A stretch of 64,000 bases of DNA from assembly GCA_032158295.1 (NCBI GenBank), contig CM063252.1:14469885-14533884 (forward strand), read 5' to 3'. The notes beneath the pieces are model-generated. The model made no database searches. It had not been told where the DNA came from and saw nothing but the letters and a program-made list of their open reading frames with translations. Below, one piece after another: positions 1-12,700 of the stretch. Numbering within the stretch: position 1 is the first letter of the stretch; every line of letters begins with the position of its first letter. Source of the stretch: Pycnopodia helianthoides. Its lineage: Eukaryota; Echinodermata; Asteroidea; Forcipulatida; Asteriidae. A program made the translations under genes and the position numbers.

Positions 1-661
1 GAGGAGGGGTCACGAACTAAACCCAAGGACCCCATTGGACTGTGCTGGTGGTTGCTACATAATGTAGCACCTTGTATACAGTACAACATGGACGGGCAGC
101 TTTCAAGCAGTAACCAGGTATGCATTCAAGAAACTGCAGAGGCGCTGTCGAGGGATATTTAACAAAAGCTATAAAAGATTTTAATCGCAAAGCACTCACT
201 TTGGTTTTACTAGTTATAGTTATTGCAGAGTTATCTGTTCAGTGTCGGTGCACTGCACTTGGTTTACAAGGTGGCGGAAACAAGGATGATTTTGCAAGGA
301 TGGATAAAGCCATATAAAACATAATAATTGATGTTCATAACAATCTTGAAATTGATTTTTCTCGGGAACCACAAAATTTTTCCTTTTTGAAGTAGAAAAT
401 CGTCTTCAAGATATATTTTATCTTAGGATGTCGACATTCTGAAAGTAGGATGTTGTCTTCTCAATATGATTTAAGGGTGTCGTCATCCCGAGATAATTTG
501 TCTTGGGATGTTGATATCTTACATTCTTGATGTGTTGACATGCTAAGATGAAATATATCAAGAAGACAACATCTTACTTTAGGATTGTATTCCATCCATA
601 AATCTAAATTTGATTGTTCTTTATGAATCAAGTCTGTGATACACTGTAATTTTTTCTACAG
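1..661. other. MMS22L intron or upstream sequence, no exon supported
   Basis: AT-rich. The short frame at 120-317 has no phase-compatible donor. The stretch 400-600 contains repeated variants of TTGGGATGTCGACATCTT-like words on both strands, but no defined element. Nothing else recognised. Confidence 0.5.
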
Positions 662-726
662 GGAAAACCCATCAGAAGTTATTGGCTTCTGGTTGAAGAC
701 CTGCTGAAATAATGTTTACACCAAAT
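662..726 (+). CDS. MMS22L: Probable MMS22L exon with a one-base frame break
   Basis: A pyrimidine-rich acceptor precedes 662 and a consensus donor (AAT then GTAAGT) follows 726. Read from 662 the exon gives GKPIRSYWLLVEDLL. Read backwards from the phase-0 exon at 1700 it gives EIMFTPN and then GTLPDEGHMQSFLK. The two halves meet near 704-706 and need one extra base; the exon is 65 nt where 66 would keep phase. Either frame alone hits a stop. I did not align this segment to a known MMS22L, so it is weaker than the other exons. Confidence 0.6.
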
Positions 727-3700
727 GTAAGTAAATTTTCAACACCAACATTTATTAATATTATGGAAAAGCTTTGCCAAATATTATTAATAGAGCTTGA
801 AGAATGCTTGTGTGTACATGTAGTTATGATAACAATGATAATAATCAGTGATATAGTGCTTTATTTACGGGCGTCTCTTTGTGTTTAAGACAGGTATGCA
901 AAGTTTGTTAAATTATGAGACCCGATAGCACCTTGTTAGGGTTTGCAAGGTGATGCGGTAAATCTGCAGCCAACCATGCCAGGAAGGGCAAAGCCCTTCT
1001 CTTTAGCGATAAGTGTAATTGAGTTCATTCCACAACACTTGGGACCTACAGCTTAGCGTCCCGTCCGATGGATGAAGCAATAATGGTTGAAAGTTTAAAG
1101 GACAAAAGTGTGAAAACCGGGATTCGATTCATACTCTGCTGATTACAAACACCATGGACCCGTTTCATAGAGCTGCTTAAGCAGTGAATAATGCTTAGCA
1201 AATTTCTGCTAACAAAATTTAGCAGTAAAGCAGTCACAGCTTTTTGCGTGTGACATGGCATTTTGGCTGGTAAACTTATTCTGGTAAGCAAAATTATTTG
1301 TGCTTAGGTAATTTTTTGTACTTAAGCACGCTCTATGAAATTAGGCCGAGAACTTGAGTCCAGTGCACTAGACTGCTCGGCCGAGACAACTGATATCTGT
1401 GCAAATCTGTGATAAGGCAGTTCGCACATGCTGAGCTGTGAGGCAGTTGATCTGGTTCATTTTGCCACACTGGCATGTTACATGGTGCTGGTACTCTTGT
1501 CCACAGCTGACATAGAGGGCGTGCACAGCAGACGCAGGCGACAATTTACTGAGCTCAGCATTCTCAATTTAATATCTCTGTAATCGGTACATGAATGAGC
1601 CTTTAAAAAAAAAAACTTTCAGAAAAAAATGAATTTACCGCAAGGATGAACGACTGTCATACTGAAATGAGAAAATAACTGTGTGTGTTCTGTTTGCAGG
1701 GCACCCTACCTGATGAAGGACACATGCAGAGCTTCCTGAAGTCTTGTCTGGTTTTGTCTCATCTGTGGGAGGCAAAGGGATCTGTGCTGACACTGATGTG
1801 GGGACACTTCTGCAAACGTCTGGTAATAAAAAATACTGATTCGCAGTTCTTATTTATCGCTTTATCACACCGAGGGCGTCCCAAAGCGCTCATTAATTTG
1901 CGTACAAGGTATGCAGAGCTATGTTTGAATGACAAGACCTATTTATTTACATATTTGTCTGCAGCCAGCCATACCTAAGGTTTTAGCCAGGATTTGGTAA
2001 AAGGGTGTCCAAATTTGCTGGAAATTTAAAAAACTGGGTGTCCAAATTTAAAACAGGGTGTCCAAAAGACACCCAGACACCCCTCTGGCTAACACTCTGG
2101 CCAATACAGAAAACACCGGGGCGAACCTCTTCTCTTAACGATAAGTGAACTGGGTGTTTCTTACGTGCATTACACAGCGCACGGGACCTACAGCTTTGTG
2201 TCCCATCCGAAGGACGGAGCAATAATGGTTGAGTGCCTTGCTTAAGGACACAAGTGCCGAGACCGGAACTGGAACCCACACTCTGCTGATCAAAAACACC
2301 AGAGCTTGAGGCCAGTGCGCTTGACCGCTGGGCCACGACACACCACAAGAGTGCTTAGAGTGGTAGATAATAATTAATAGTGGCTTCTTATATAGCGCTC
2401 ATATCCATCACTCAGTGACGCTCAAGGCGCTTCAACAGTCAGTATTTTCCTGCAAGGTATATATGTGGAGCTACTTTTTGAAGTTTGAGACCTATTCCTT
2501 TACATAGCACAATGTAATGGTTTACAAGGTGCTGTGGCGCAATATGCTGCCAATCAAACCAGGAACACCGGGGCGAACCCCTTCTCTTTTCAAAAAGTGC
2601 ACTGGGTTCTTTTACGTGCATTACACAACACACGGGACCAACGGCTTTACGTCCCATCCGAAGGACGAAGCAATAACGGTTAAGTGTCTTGCTTAAGGAC
2701 ACAAGTGTCACGACTGGGACTCGAACCCATACTCTGCTGATCAGAAACATCAGAGCTTGAATCCGGTGCTCTTATCCGCTCGGCCACGACACGCCACAGA
2801 TAGAAATAGTCAAACATCTTAGTCAGCAAATAAGATAGCACTCTTGTTTCAGAGAATCAAGAATATATGGCTATGGCTATGGCTATGGCTATATATGGAA
2901 GTGGCTATAGCCAGATTGCTGAAAAAGGTCTCAAATGTCATCACCGCTACCAACGGCAATAGCCCTAGAAAAAGTCGCTTGATTTGGGCGCCACCTAGAG
3001 TTCCCCGAATTCGCCTTCCTCTTATAACCCATCAATTTTTTTTATTCAAAATTTTGTTCAGCAATCCCATTTTGAGTGGATAATTTTTGTTTGACTTGAT
3101 TGTTATTATAATTAATTGGTGTGGTTTAAATCTTTGTTGAACATCTTTTCTTTGCAGAATAGTAAATTGGTAGTTCCAGGGCAAGGTCTGGGGAATTTTG
3201 CTACAATATGGTAGGTAACACAATCTTAGTTTAGGAACATACTTAATAAAAATGTGAAGCAGAATAAAGGTCATAAATATCTGCTGGTGGATTTACCCAA
3301 CTTGCTTACTTTTTTTGATTGTTTTCAAAAACCAAACATTTTAGACCAAGAGTGGTAATGCACTGAAGGTAAAGAGCAAGCCACGTCTTGCTCTAGTTAA
3401 AAAAAAAAATGTTTGGTTGAACAAAGAAAGATTGAACAGAGTGGGATTTGAACCTGCGACCTCTGGGTTATTGTGCTGGTACTCATCCAGCTAAGCTATC
3501 TAGCCCTAATGTTGGTGGTCTCTCTATTTTGTCAATATCTTGGTTTGGGGTGCCAGTCAAGCCAAGCCATAACTGGTACCCCCAAACAAAGATAATGACA
3601 AAATAGGGAGACCGCCAACATTAGGGCTAGATGGCTCAGTTGGTTAGGCGCCTGCACGTTAGTCCTCATTTCACAGACACAAATTCCGCTGTCAATTTTT

Positions 3701-6700
3701 GCTATCAACCCAAAAATAAAACTAATTTACCCCGTCAGTTACCCTTTTGGTCCATTACTTGATAGTTGAAATAAAAAGTTGCATCCCCTTAAGGTGATCC
3801 CTCTCCTGCTGCTTCCCAGGTTGTATCGTAAACTTGGGTGAGATCCCTGGCTAAACGGCAGTTACAGGTTGAATGGCTTCTGACTGGCACCCCCAAACAA
3901 AGATAGTGACAAAATACGGAAACCGCTAATGTAGGGCTAGATAGCTCAGTTGGTGGAGCGCCGGCATGTTAATCCGGAGGTCGTAGGTTCAAATCCCGCT
4001 CTAGTCAATTTTTGTTTGTGCAACCCAAAATCAATCTAAATTTTCCCAGTCAGTTTCCCTTGTGGTTTGTTACTTGAGAATTCATAAAAATTATCGTTCT
4101 GAAAATAAATGCTCATAATATTTTTGTTTGGTCACAGCCAATCAGCAAGTTCCTGGTTTGAGCAATGTCAGCAGAGAGCCTCTGACCACACTGGAAGGTA
4201 GGTCTGCCATATTTGCACAATAAAATAGATTTTAAATTTTCCTTAAAAAAACCCTGAAATTAGTCGTACTGTAAAGCTTGGCATTTTCTTTGTTATTATT
4301 ATTATTTTTTTTATTTTTTTGTTATCAGTGTAATTTTCATAACTTTTTTTTTTTTTTTTTCGCTTCCATAATCTGCAGTCGTCATCAAGAAAATAGTTCA
4401 CACCTGTTTCTGCGTATCCTAGCAACGCAGCTGAAACAGATGAAGGATGTAGGATGGCGACAGCTCCAAGGAAGGTAAACAGATGGATTGCACATGACCT
4501 CATTGAACACCATCTTTGATGAAAAAACAATGGAAACGCTCACGGGTGTACTTTCAGCCAATGAAAGCTCTTCCTGAGTGCAGGTTTCATCAAAGATGGC
4601 GGCCAATGCAAGGGGACTATTGCTTCAAAATTGCTGTGGAAATTGCTTCAAAGACGCCGTTTACAATAGACTGCAAGTCTTGCGCGTATTCAAACTTCCG
4701 GGACTGAGTTGGTCCCAACCATAATGAATTTTACTTGTGTGCGATTCTGTTTATATCTATAAAATTTGGTTTATATCTAAAAAATTGTTATCGCTTCATA
4801 ATGTTGGGAAGGTAAAATTTAGCCATGAAATATATGAAAGTACCATAAATTTAACAAATCAACAAAAGAAAACCAGAGAATAAGACTTGACATCCGTTAA
4901 TAAGGGATTTTGCCCAACTGGCGTTCATGTTATCATTTAACCAATGTAATGGTCGCACAAATTCAGGCGTGATTGGCAGATGGGGTTTCTAAGCATTTTT
5001 TTCCCAAGTTTTAGCATTATTTGTAGTATATAGATACTATATTATTGTACTTGCATCAAATTGCTATCCATACATGCTGTGCCATTGTGTTACAGATTTT
5101 ACTCTAAGTTCCACGGAAGGAGTATGAAAGAACTGGATGAAACCGGCTTAAACCGCTTCCTGAACCTGTTCATGACCTTTGCCCTCGTAACTGATCTCTC
5201 TGCTGTGGTATGTACCATACAATCTTGAGTGTTATCAAGTTGCGTAAAAAGAAGGACAACAAATTATTCTTTGGAAATAATCCCCAGTCATTGGGGCACA
5301 TTTTCATTTGTGTTTTGAAATTATTTAGGCATTCTTCTCTGTGCTTCCTTGAAACAGTTGTATTGATTTATTGATTATTTTTCTAATTATCAAAAGTCTG
5401 CAACTTCGGGTTTTCATTTAATAGACAATTACATGGCCAAATATCAGCAGTATTTAAATGGCTACCAAATTCTAGCTAAACTTTAGCTCATCATGTTGAT
5501 CTTTAACTCATGGTCAGGTGCAAGCTTCTTCTTAGTTACCAATACCACTTTATTAATGTAAGTGGCATGGTGTGAGCAGACTTGTGTATTGGTTGTCTCC
5601 TATGCAGTAAAAGTTTTTCTGCGGGCCCTCAGGTTTTCCTTTTTCCTCTTTCATTCTCTGGCTTAGACTGGTCCTCTGTCCTTATCCGCAAGACCGCAAA
5701 TGGGATGCGAGGTCAAAGGTGTGCATTTGTCAGGATTCCTCCAAACGCTCAAAGCCGGTCTCTGGCGTTATTCACGAGCCTCGAAGTGTGACTTCAGATG
5801 TTCGGGCTATCTCTGGCTGTGCTCCATGGTTATATATGGGTGTCAGAATGCCCTTTATATGCCGGTGGCTCTAGCATGTTGTTGCCGGTGTGTCCTTGTT
5901 CATTCAGCTTCTCAGCTGCAAGGCGGAGTGGTTAGCCTCCCAAAAGAGCTAACCCTGACAGGGCTAGTCAAACTTCCTGCCAGCAATTAGAAAAAAAACC
6001 CACTTTACTAGCCTTGTGGGCTACTTTAACAAAATCTTAACTGCAAGGCATGTAAAAGACTGTTAGAATGTTCTTTTTGCTTTTTCTGACAGTCTAGCCG
6101 CATGTTGGATTTTCTTGATCTACTTCCAACAGACACGCTGTCCAATGGAAAGGTTCGGCTCATTTGGAGAGGTGAGCACAAAAACTATCTTCCTTTTTCC
6201 CCCCTTTTTTTAATATTTAATATAGGAGTCCTATATTGATAATTATAGTACGCTTGAGACACTTCGTAGAGAAGAAATAATCGTTCCTGCCTCTTTTTTC
6301 CAACAAAACAAGGTCGTTTCATGGTATGCCGGACAAGGTTGGTGTCTATATAGAGTTGTCTCCATTGTTTAGAAGGGGTTTTTAGAATTTTCTAATGGAT
6401 GAGTTTCCGTTTCTTTTTTAGTGTATTGTAAACAAAATCAAAATGACAACAAATGTTGAATGCGTTTTGTTCATGCATCCAATATTTGTCTAATGTTGGA
6501 CTCCAATATCAAACTGTGGAACGATGCGGCAGTAAATACATGGCAAATTAATGGATGACCTCGTGAGGCGTGTTCACCAATCAAAGGACGAGAATCTCTG
6601 ATTGTGATTCTTTCATGCCAGTTTATGCATCCTATATTTGTCTAATGTTGGCCTCCAATATCAAACTGGAACGTTGCGGCAGTAAATACATGGCAAATTA

Positions 6701-9700
6701 ATGGATGACCCCGTGAGGCGTGTTCCACCAATCAAATGACGAGAGTCTCTGATTGTGATTCTTTCATGCCAGGTTTATTTACACTGTGTCTTGTGCATGA
6801 AGAGCAGGGATGTGACTTGGGTATCGTTGCCGAACGACTTGTACATGGATTCAACTCTGTCTGCATGTAAGTCTTTCTATCCCCTACCCCTGCCAAACAC
6901 AACAAATGCACCAGTTGGTGAACAAGTTCTTGAGTGTTTTATTATTTGGTTTTACCCATATGCTGATGTGTGTAAAGCAGAGCTGCCAGCTCCTCCTGAT
7001 TCTGCAGAAAGTTTTTCCTGAAAATAAACGAATCTTTCCATGTTCTGATGAGCAAATTTGAAAATCTCCCTGATTATGGAAACTTTTTCCCTGTTATGTT
7101 GAATGTAATTATGAATATCTCTCTGATTGTTGTACAAAATCTGCCTGATTGCAAGATGCAAATATTGGCAGGTATTGTGCAAAATTCTCTATACTCGGTA
7201 TTTTCCTGAAAAAAACATCCAAGAATAATGTGTTTTGTTGCATTTCGCAGTCAACTCAAATCCCAAACTCAATGCATAGTGGTGCATTTAGCAGAGTCCA
7301 GGGCCCTAGCAAACTTCAATGCATATTGGTGCATTTAGCAGAGTCCAGGGCCCTAGCAAACTTCAATGCATATTGGTGCATTTAGCAGAGTCCAGGGCCC
7401 TAGAAAACTTCAATGCATATTGGTGCAACAGAATCCTCTGCTTGGTGTGTATGGGACCACTTGGTGGCAGCAGATTATCGGACCTCAATTTTTAAAAGGA
7501 AGCTCTCTCTCTGCACTCGATATTTTTCAAGCAGAGCAAAAAAAACAAAACGCTCCTTAAAATTATTTTTTTGAGTGTAGGTGTTGAGTGTTTTTATAAA
7601 CCCGCAATTGGCACTGTGCGGTTATTAAAGATAAGGCGCTTGATTACCGAGGGCGTTGGCATTAAAGGCAGCAGAAACTTTTGGTAATTACTCAAGAAAT
7701 ATATTACAGTACAAAATTACTTGGTAAGGAGCACCTGAGAGCTGCTGGTAGTATAACATATGCGAGAAATGACTCCCTCTGAAGTAATGTAGTTTTTGAG
7801 GAAGAGGTAACTTCTCACTATAATATCTATCAAGGAATGAAGCCTTTCTCAGGCATTTGAAAGCACACAATTCTCTGCAACAAGGGTGTTTTTTTCTTTC
7901 ATTGTTTTCTTTCAACTTCGATGACCAATTGAGCCCAAATGTTCACAGGTTTGCCATTTTAATGCATATGCTGGGATACACCAAGTGAGGATACTGGTCT
8001 TTGACAATTACCAACAAGTATATCCTGTCTTTAAGTTTTCGTGACAATTGAGTTGTAATATTGTTTGCGCCACCACATTTTAAATCCAAAAACTTATCAG
8101 GAACGTCATTCCCACAATGCATCGTTGTGCTTTCAGGGCTCGAGTTTGTGGTGGGAAAATCCACAAGACCTCGGGGCTTGTAGCTCAAAACTTATACTGG
8201 ATCAGAACTTATTTTACAAGACTAGAATCGAAATAGAAAATTTGATTGTCCACACAGTTTAAAGGGGTTTTGGGCCACGCTAGAGGTTACTCTTTAAAAA
8301 AAGTTTTACATCCCTAAATACACCTATATCTACCAAGAAAACACTGTGACAGAGTTATAGAATGAATGGTTATGCGTTTACAACACAGTTTCTAAGCCTC
8401 TTTTCACCCCCACCTTCAGGCAAAATCGGAACAACAGCAGTCGTTGCCAGAAAGCTGTCTCAAAAAATTCAAAGAATAGTGACGCCACAGTACGTACCCC
8501 TCTGTCAAACGGCTGTTTGTTGTTACTCATTGAAGCATTACTCACTGCAGACCATCCGGGGATTCAGTACGTATAGTGATGTCATGTTTTGTTTGCTCCC
8601 TCTTTTACAGGATTTTGATCAATTTAGGCGGCGCCGCTAGTGAAAGGAACAAAAACTCCCTGCAAATATCACTTCTTTTGTTAAAGTAATGTTACCAAGG
8701 ATGCAACAAATTATAGAAAGCAAAAAACTAAATAATAACGTCAACTTCAATCACCATGGCCCATCCTCTTTAATATGTTAACTGTTTATATATGAACAGG
8801 TGGACAATTTACTCAACAGAATTGAAAAGATACTTATCAGAGTCAAAGTCAACGTTTGAACATTTTTTTGTGTGTTTATTTTTAATGATCTCATGCCCTT
8901 GGACAAATCTGAAAAGCCGTAATTAAATTGTCTGAAATTGTCCAGGTTCTGCCACTGTGGTCGGTGCCGGAAAACCGGCCCAGTACTCAGGATTCCCGAC
9001 CACAGAATTTTCTCTGTTTCGGACCACTGCACATTTTCACATTTTTAAATTAAACTTATAATCTCCTTTCAAAAGGTTTTCAATGAAATGTCCAATTTGG
9101 TATTTACAGTGTACCAGTAAACATTTTTTATCCAAAGCCATAAACTTTGAGTACTTCTTTGGTCGGAGTATTATTTTTATGATCTACCGTGTAAATGATC
9201 CATCACACAATGGTTTTCAGGTACCGGGTAAACATTTTTTAGCCACTCATAAAATCCTGGGCAGAGCCCTGATCTGAGTGTCTATAAAAGTACACCATGT
9301 GTACATGTAAGTCAGCCCTCGACGTCCTCCATAAAATATTCCTACTTTTTTTCCAAGGACCAAATAATCATGCCTGGATATTACACACAGCAAGGTACAA
9401 TTAATCAAAGGAACAGGACAAGACTGCCGGACTTTTCCTGTAGGGAGTTTACTGGCCTGAAACTAAGTTCATTGGCCCCTCAGGCCTGTAGTCCAGTGTA
9501 AATTTCCAGCCCTTGTTTTTTATATAGTCTGTGTGATACTTGTGCTGTACACACAAGGTACATGTATGCATGCATACTGACGCTACATTGTACCACACTA
9601 CACTGCAATTGTTTATTTTCTACTTGTTGAAATTTAGTTTTCTTGTTTATTATTATTTTTTTAAATTGTCCATACAATTGTACCTGTTGAGCTTTTAACC

Positions 9701-12700
9701 ATTGCATTTCCTCATTTCATTGTGTTCAGCATAAGCATGCCTGCATGGTTACGGCGTAAATGTTGGTACTTTTTAGTTATTTTGAATATTATTATTATAT
9801 AATATCATTACCATACTAACACCGAATACACTACACCGTAATTCGCATGTTCTGTGTAGGGCAGCTAGCCAGGAGCGGCATGAATAATCAATCCCCAAAA
9901 TTTGTTTAATGGTCGGATGTTTGCCTAATAGTCTTTTTTCAGGATAATGACAACACAACACACATAAACAGGTAAATTGGTGTTACAGAAGCAGTCAAGT
10001 GGAAAGAAATAACAAGCGAGAGAGAGAGAGAGAGGCAGAAAGCACACAGAAAAAGCAAGGGATGAGAAATAATTAATTACGAACTCTCTGAGCTTTGCCT
10101 AATGTGGCGCCCGAGTTAATTATTTTATGTCATGACACCTGTTACCTCTTCAAGTTATGACCTTCTTGTGGTGTTGCAGCTTGACAGTCCATTTATTTTT
10201 ATGGTTCGTTGGATTGATGAAGCTGGTCAAGATTATAATTGAATTGACAAATATAATGGTTATGCTTGTTAGCAGTTCGGTCATTGTCCTGTCATTGAGC
10301 TGTGAATTTACAAAAAATAATTCAAATTCGTTTTCATCAATACTCCTGAATCCCCTTTTGAATATTAATATTATTATTATATCTTCTGGTGATGAAACCA
10401 AGGATGCCTCATAAGTGAACTTAATCACTGTAGCTCGCAAGCCTGAGGAAACCTGTGAACAAGGGTCTTGTACTGTTGTGAACCAGAAACACTGGGGTTA
10501 ACCCCTACTCTTCAAAATAAGTGTTCTTGGTTCTTTTACGTGCACTACCAGTCCTAGTACACAGGACCTACGGCTTAATGTTCCATCTGAAGGACAAAGC
10601 AATAATGATTAAGTAGCTTGCTTTAAGGACACAAGCATGTCAACAAGTGCCATGACCAGGACTCAAAACCCACTCACTCAGCTGATCAAAAACACAAGTG
10701 CTCTATACCGCTCGGCCACGCCACGCCACATTCACTGTTTATAATAAGTTTCGTTGACTATGTGGTGGCAACGTAAAAACACAATAAATTTGGAGTGATA
10801 TAATGTTTAAAAACGGCAGCCCCCTCCCCACAATAAGTCAATGTGTTCAAAATTCTCCCTGCCATGTTTTCTTTTCTGGTTTCTTGGGGCTTTGCCAATT
10901 TCCCATGAGCCATTCAATCTTCTTGTTTATGCTGAACAAAGTTCAGTGGGTGGTGACAAATTTCTGTGAAGATCAGATGGCCCCGTATGGTTTTGAGCAT
11001 CAACTAAGTAAACGACACATAGCCTGATCACATACTGAACAATGGGAAAAACTTATAAGTTTATATCACAAAGTATAATACAGGAAAGATGAAACCACGC
11101 TTGCTCAATATAAATATGAAGTTATGGAGTGATTAACGATTTCTAAAATAGTTTTTTGAGTGTTCGAAATTTAATTAAAACAACACAGAGAAAAGAAACA
11201 GCCCACTTTAATAACAGGTCCAAATTATTCGGGCAGTTGAAGTAGGAAAAAGCGAACCGAGCCAATCTCTATGGTCATCATCATTCACAACTGAACTGTA
11301 CACCAACTGTTAGGTTCCCGTGTTTACTTTAGTAACTGTCTCTGTCCCTTGCTCTTTTTCCGCTTGTCTTTTAATTTTTGTTTGTTTCAAACGCGTCTTC
11401 CTAGTAATTTGCTTTGAATTAGCTAAACACAAACTTGTCGTTATCATGTCCCTTGGAAAAATGCGCTTTATAAATGCTTGTATTATTAATATTATTATAA
11501 CTTCGCATGTACAGGGTATTAAAATCACAGCAAATGGGACACTGCATAATCGTGATCTCTTGACAAAAGACATGCCTGAACGGTAATTGCTGCCTGGAGT
11601 TTGAGTCCGAGAGACTTATCTCTTGACAAAAAAGACACGTCTCTTGAGACCCGGCCCTTTGACAGAAGAGACATGTCTCTGGAGACCCGCCCCTTGTCAG
11701 AAGAGACATGTCTCTGGAGACCCGCCTCTTGACAGAAGAATGGCTCAAGGGAATTGCTACCATGTAGTTGAGTCAGAATGACCTAGAGCCTGAGAGGTTT
11801 ATTAAGTTGTCCTCAGAGATGCTGGCGTTATCTAATAATATACTGCACTAATCATGGACCCTCTTTTTGTCTTTTTGTGAACGGACATGGATAACCTTAG
11901 GTTGAGGAAAGCGATCGTGTTGTGCTTTATCTATCCCGTTTCTTTGAACACTCTCCGTACTGTAACCGATCCTACACGGGCATATTATGATTCCCCAGGA
12001 TTTTCACTATTTCAGGATTTTCTCAAAATCTCTTTTAGCATTCATATCCTCTCGAAGGAAGTACAGCGGTCAGCACAGGCAGAAAAATAGTCCACATAGT
12101 AAATGGTCCAGTGTGTCCAAACCTGTAGTTTTGTATTTCCTGTGATGCACAGAGTCTGTAAACCTCCTGATTTAAGTGTAACATCTGGGTCTAGAATAAG
12201 GGGAAACCCAGGCCTTCGAGCCATTTTTTCAGGAATTTTCACACTTTTTTGCAAACGTCGACCCGAATTGTACTACAGGAACGGATGAGATATTTCAGAC
12301 TTTTCTCTTCCGACAAAAAGTTTCATTTCCACCTGTTGAATAAAACCGGGTTGTTGTTTTTTGATCGGATATTTTAAAAAATCCTACTGTTTGATCCAAT
12401 TCTCTAGTCATGAAATTAGTGTTCCCAGAAGTTTCTTGAAGTCTATAACTCCAGGGGTGACCAAAAGGTGGACATGCCATCATTTCAATATGCCTCCTAG
12501 GTTTAGATTGTAATTTTAGATTGTAGTTTCAGAGCTTTTTCGTCAGCATTGACTGTCTCACCCTTGTGTAGGGAAATTGTTTTTTTTGAAAAAAATGTAT
12601 CACACTGTTGACTTATAAAGTTAAATGTATTGATCAAATTCCCAGAGACTGGGTCCAAGACAAAAATTGGGCCATCACAGAAACCAAAGCAAATGGTATT

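Noticed and set aside
227..272. Possible MMS22L exon (LSVQCRCTALGLQ) after an ATTGCAG acceptor
   Set aside because: The only nearby donor (CAAG then GTGGCG) ends in phase 1, but exon 662-726 starts in phase 0, and I cannot match the residues to MMS22L.
8362..8640. Exon-like frame with an acceptor at 8420
   Set aside because: Exon 6773-6866 joins in perfect phase and family alignment to 22262, leaving no room for it.
11419..11763. 114-residue minus-strand ORF with repeated ETCLFCQ
   Set aside because: It follows the 35-bp tandem repeat; no homology, and its neighbours are non-coding.
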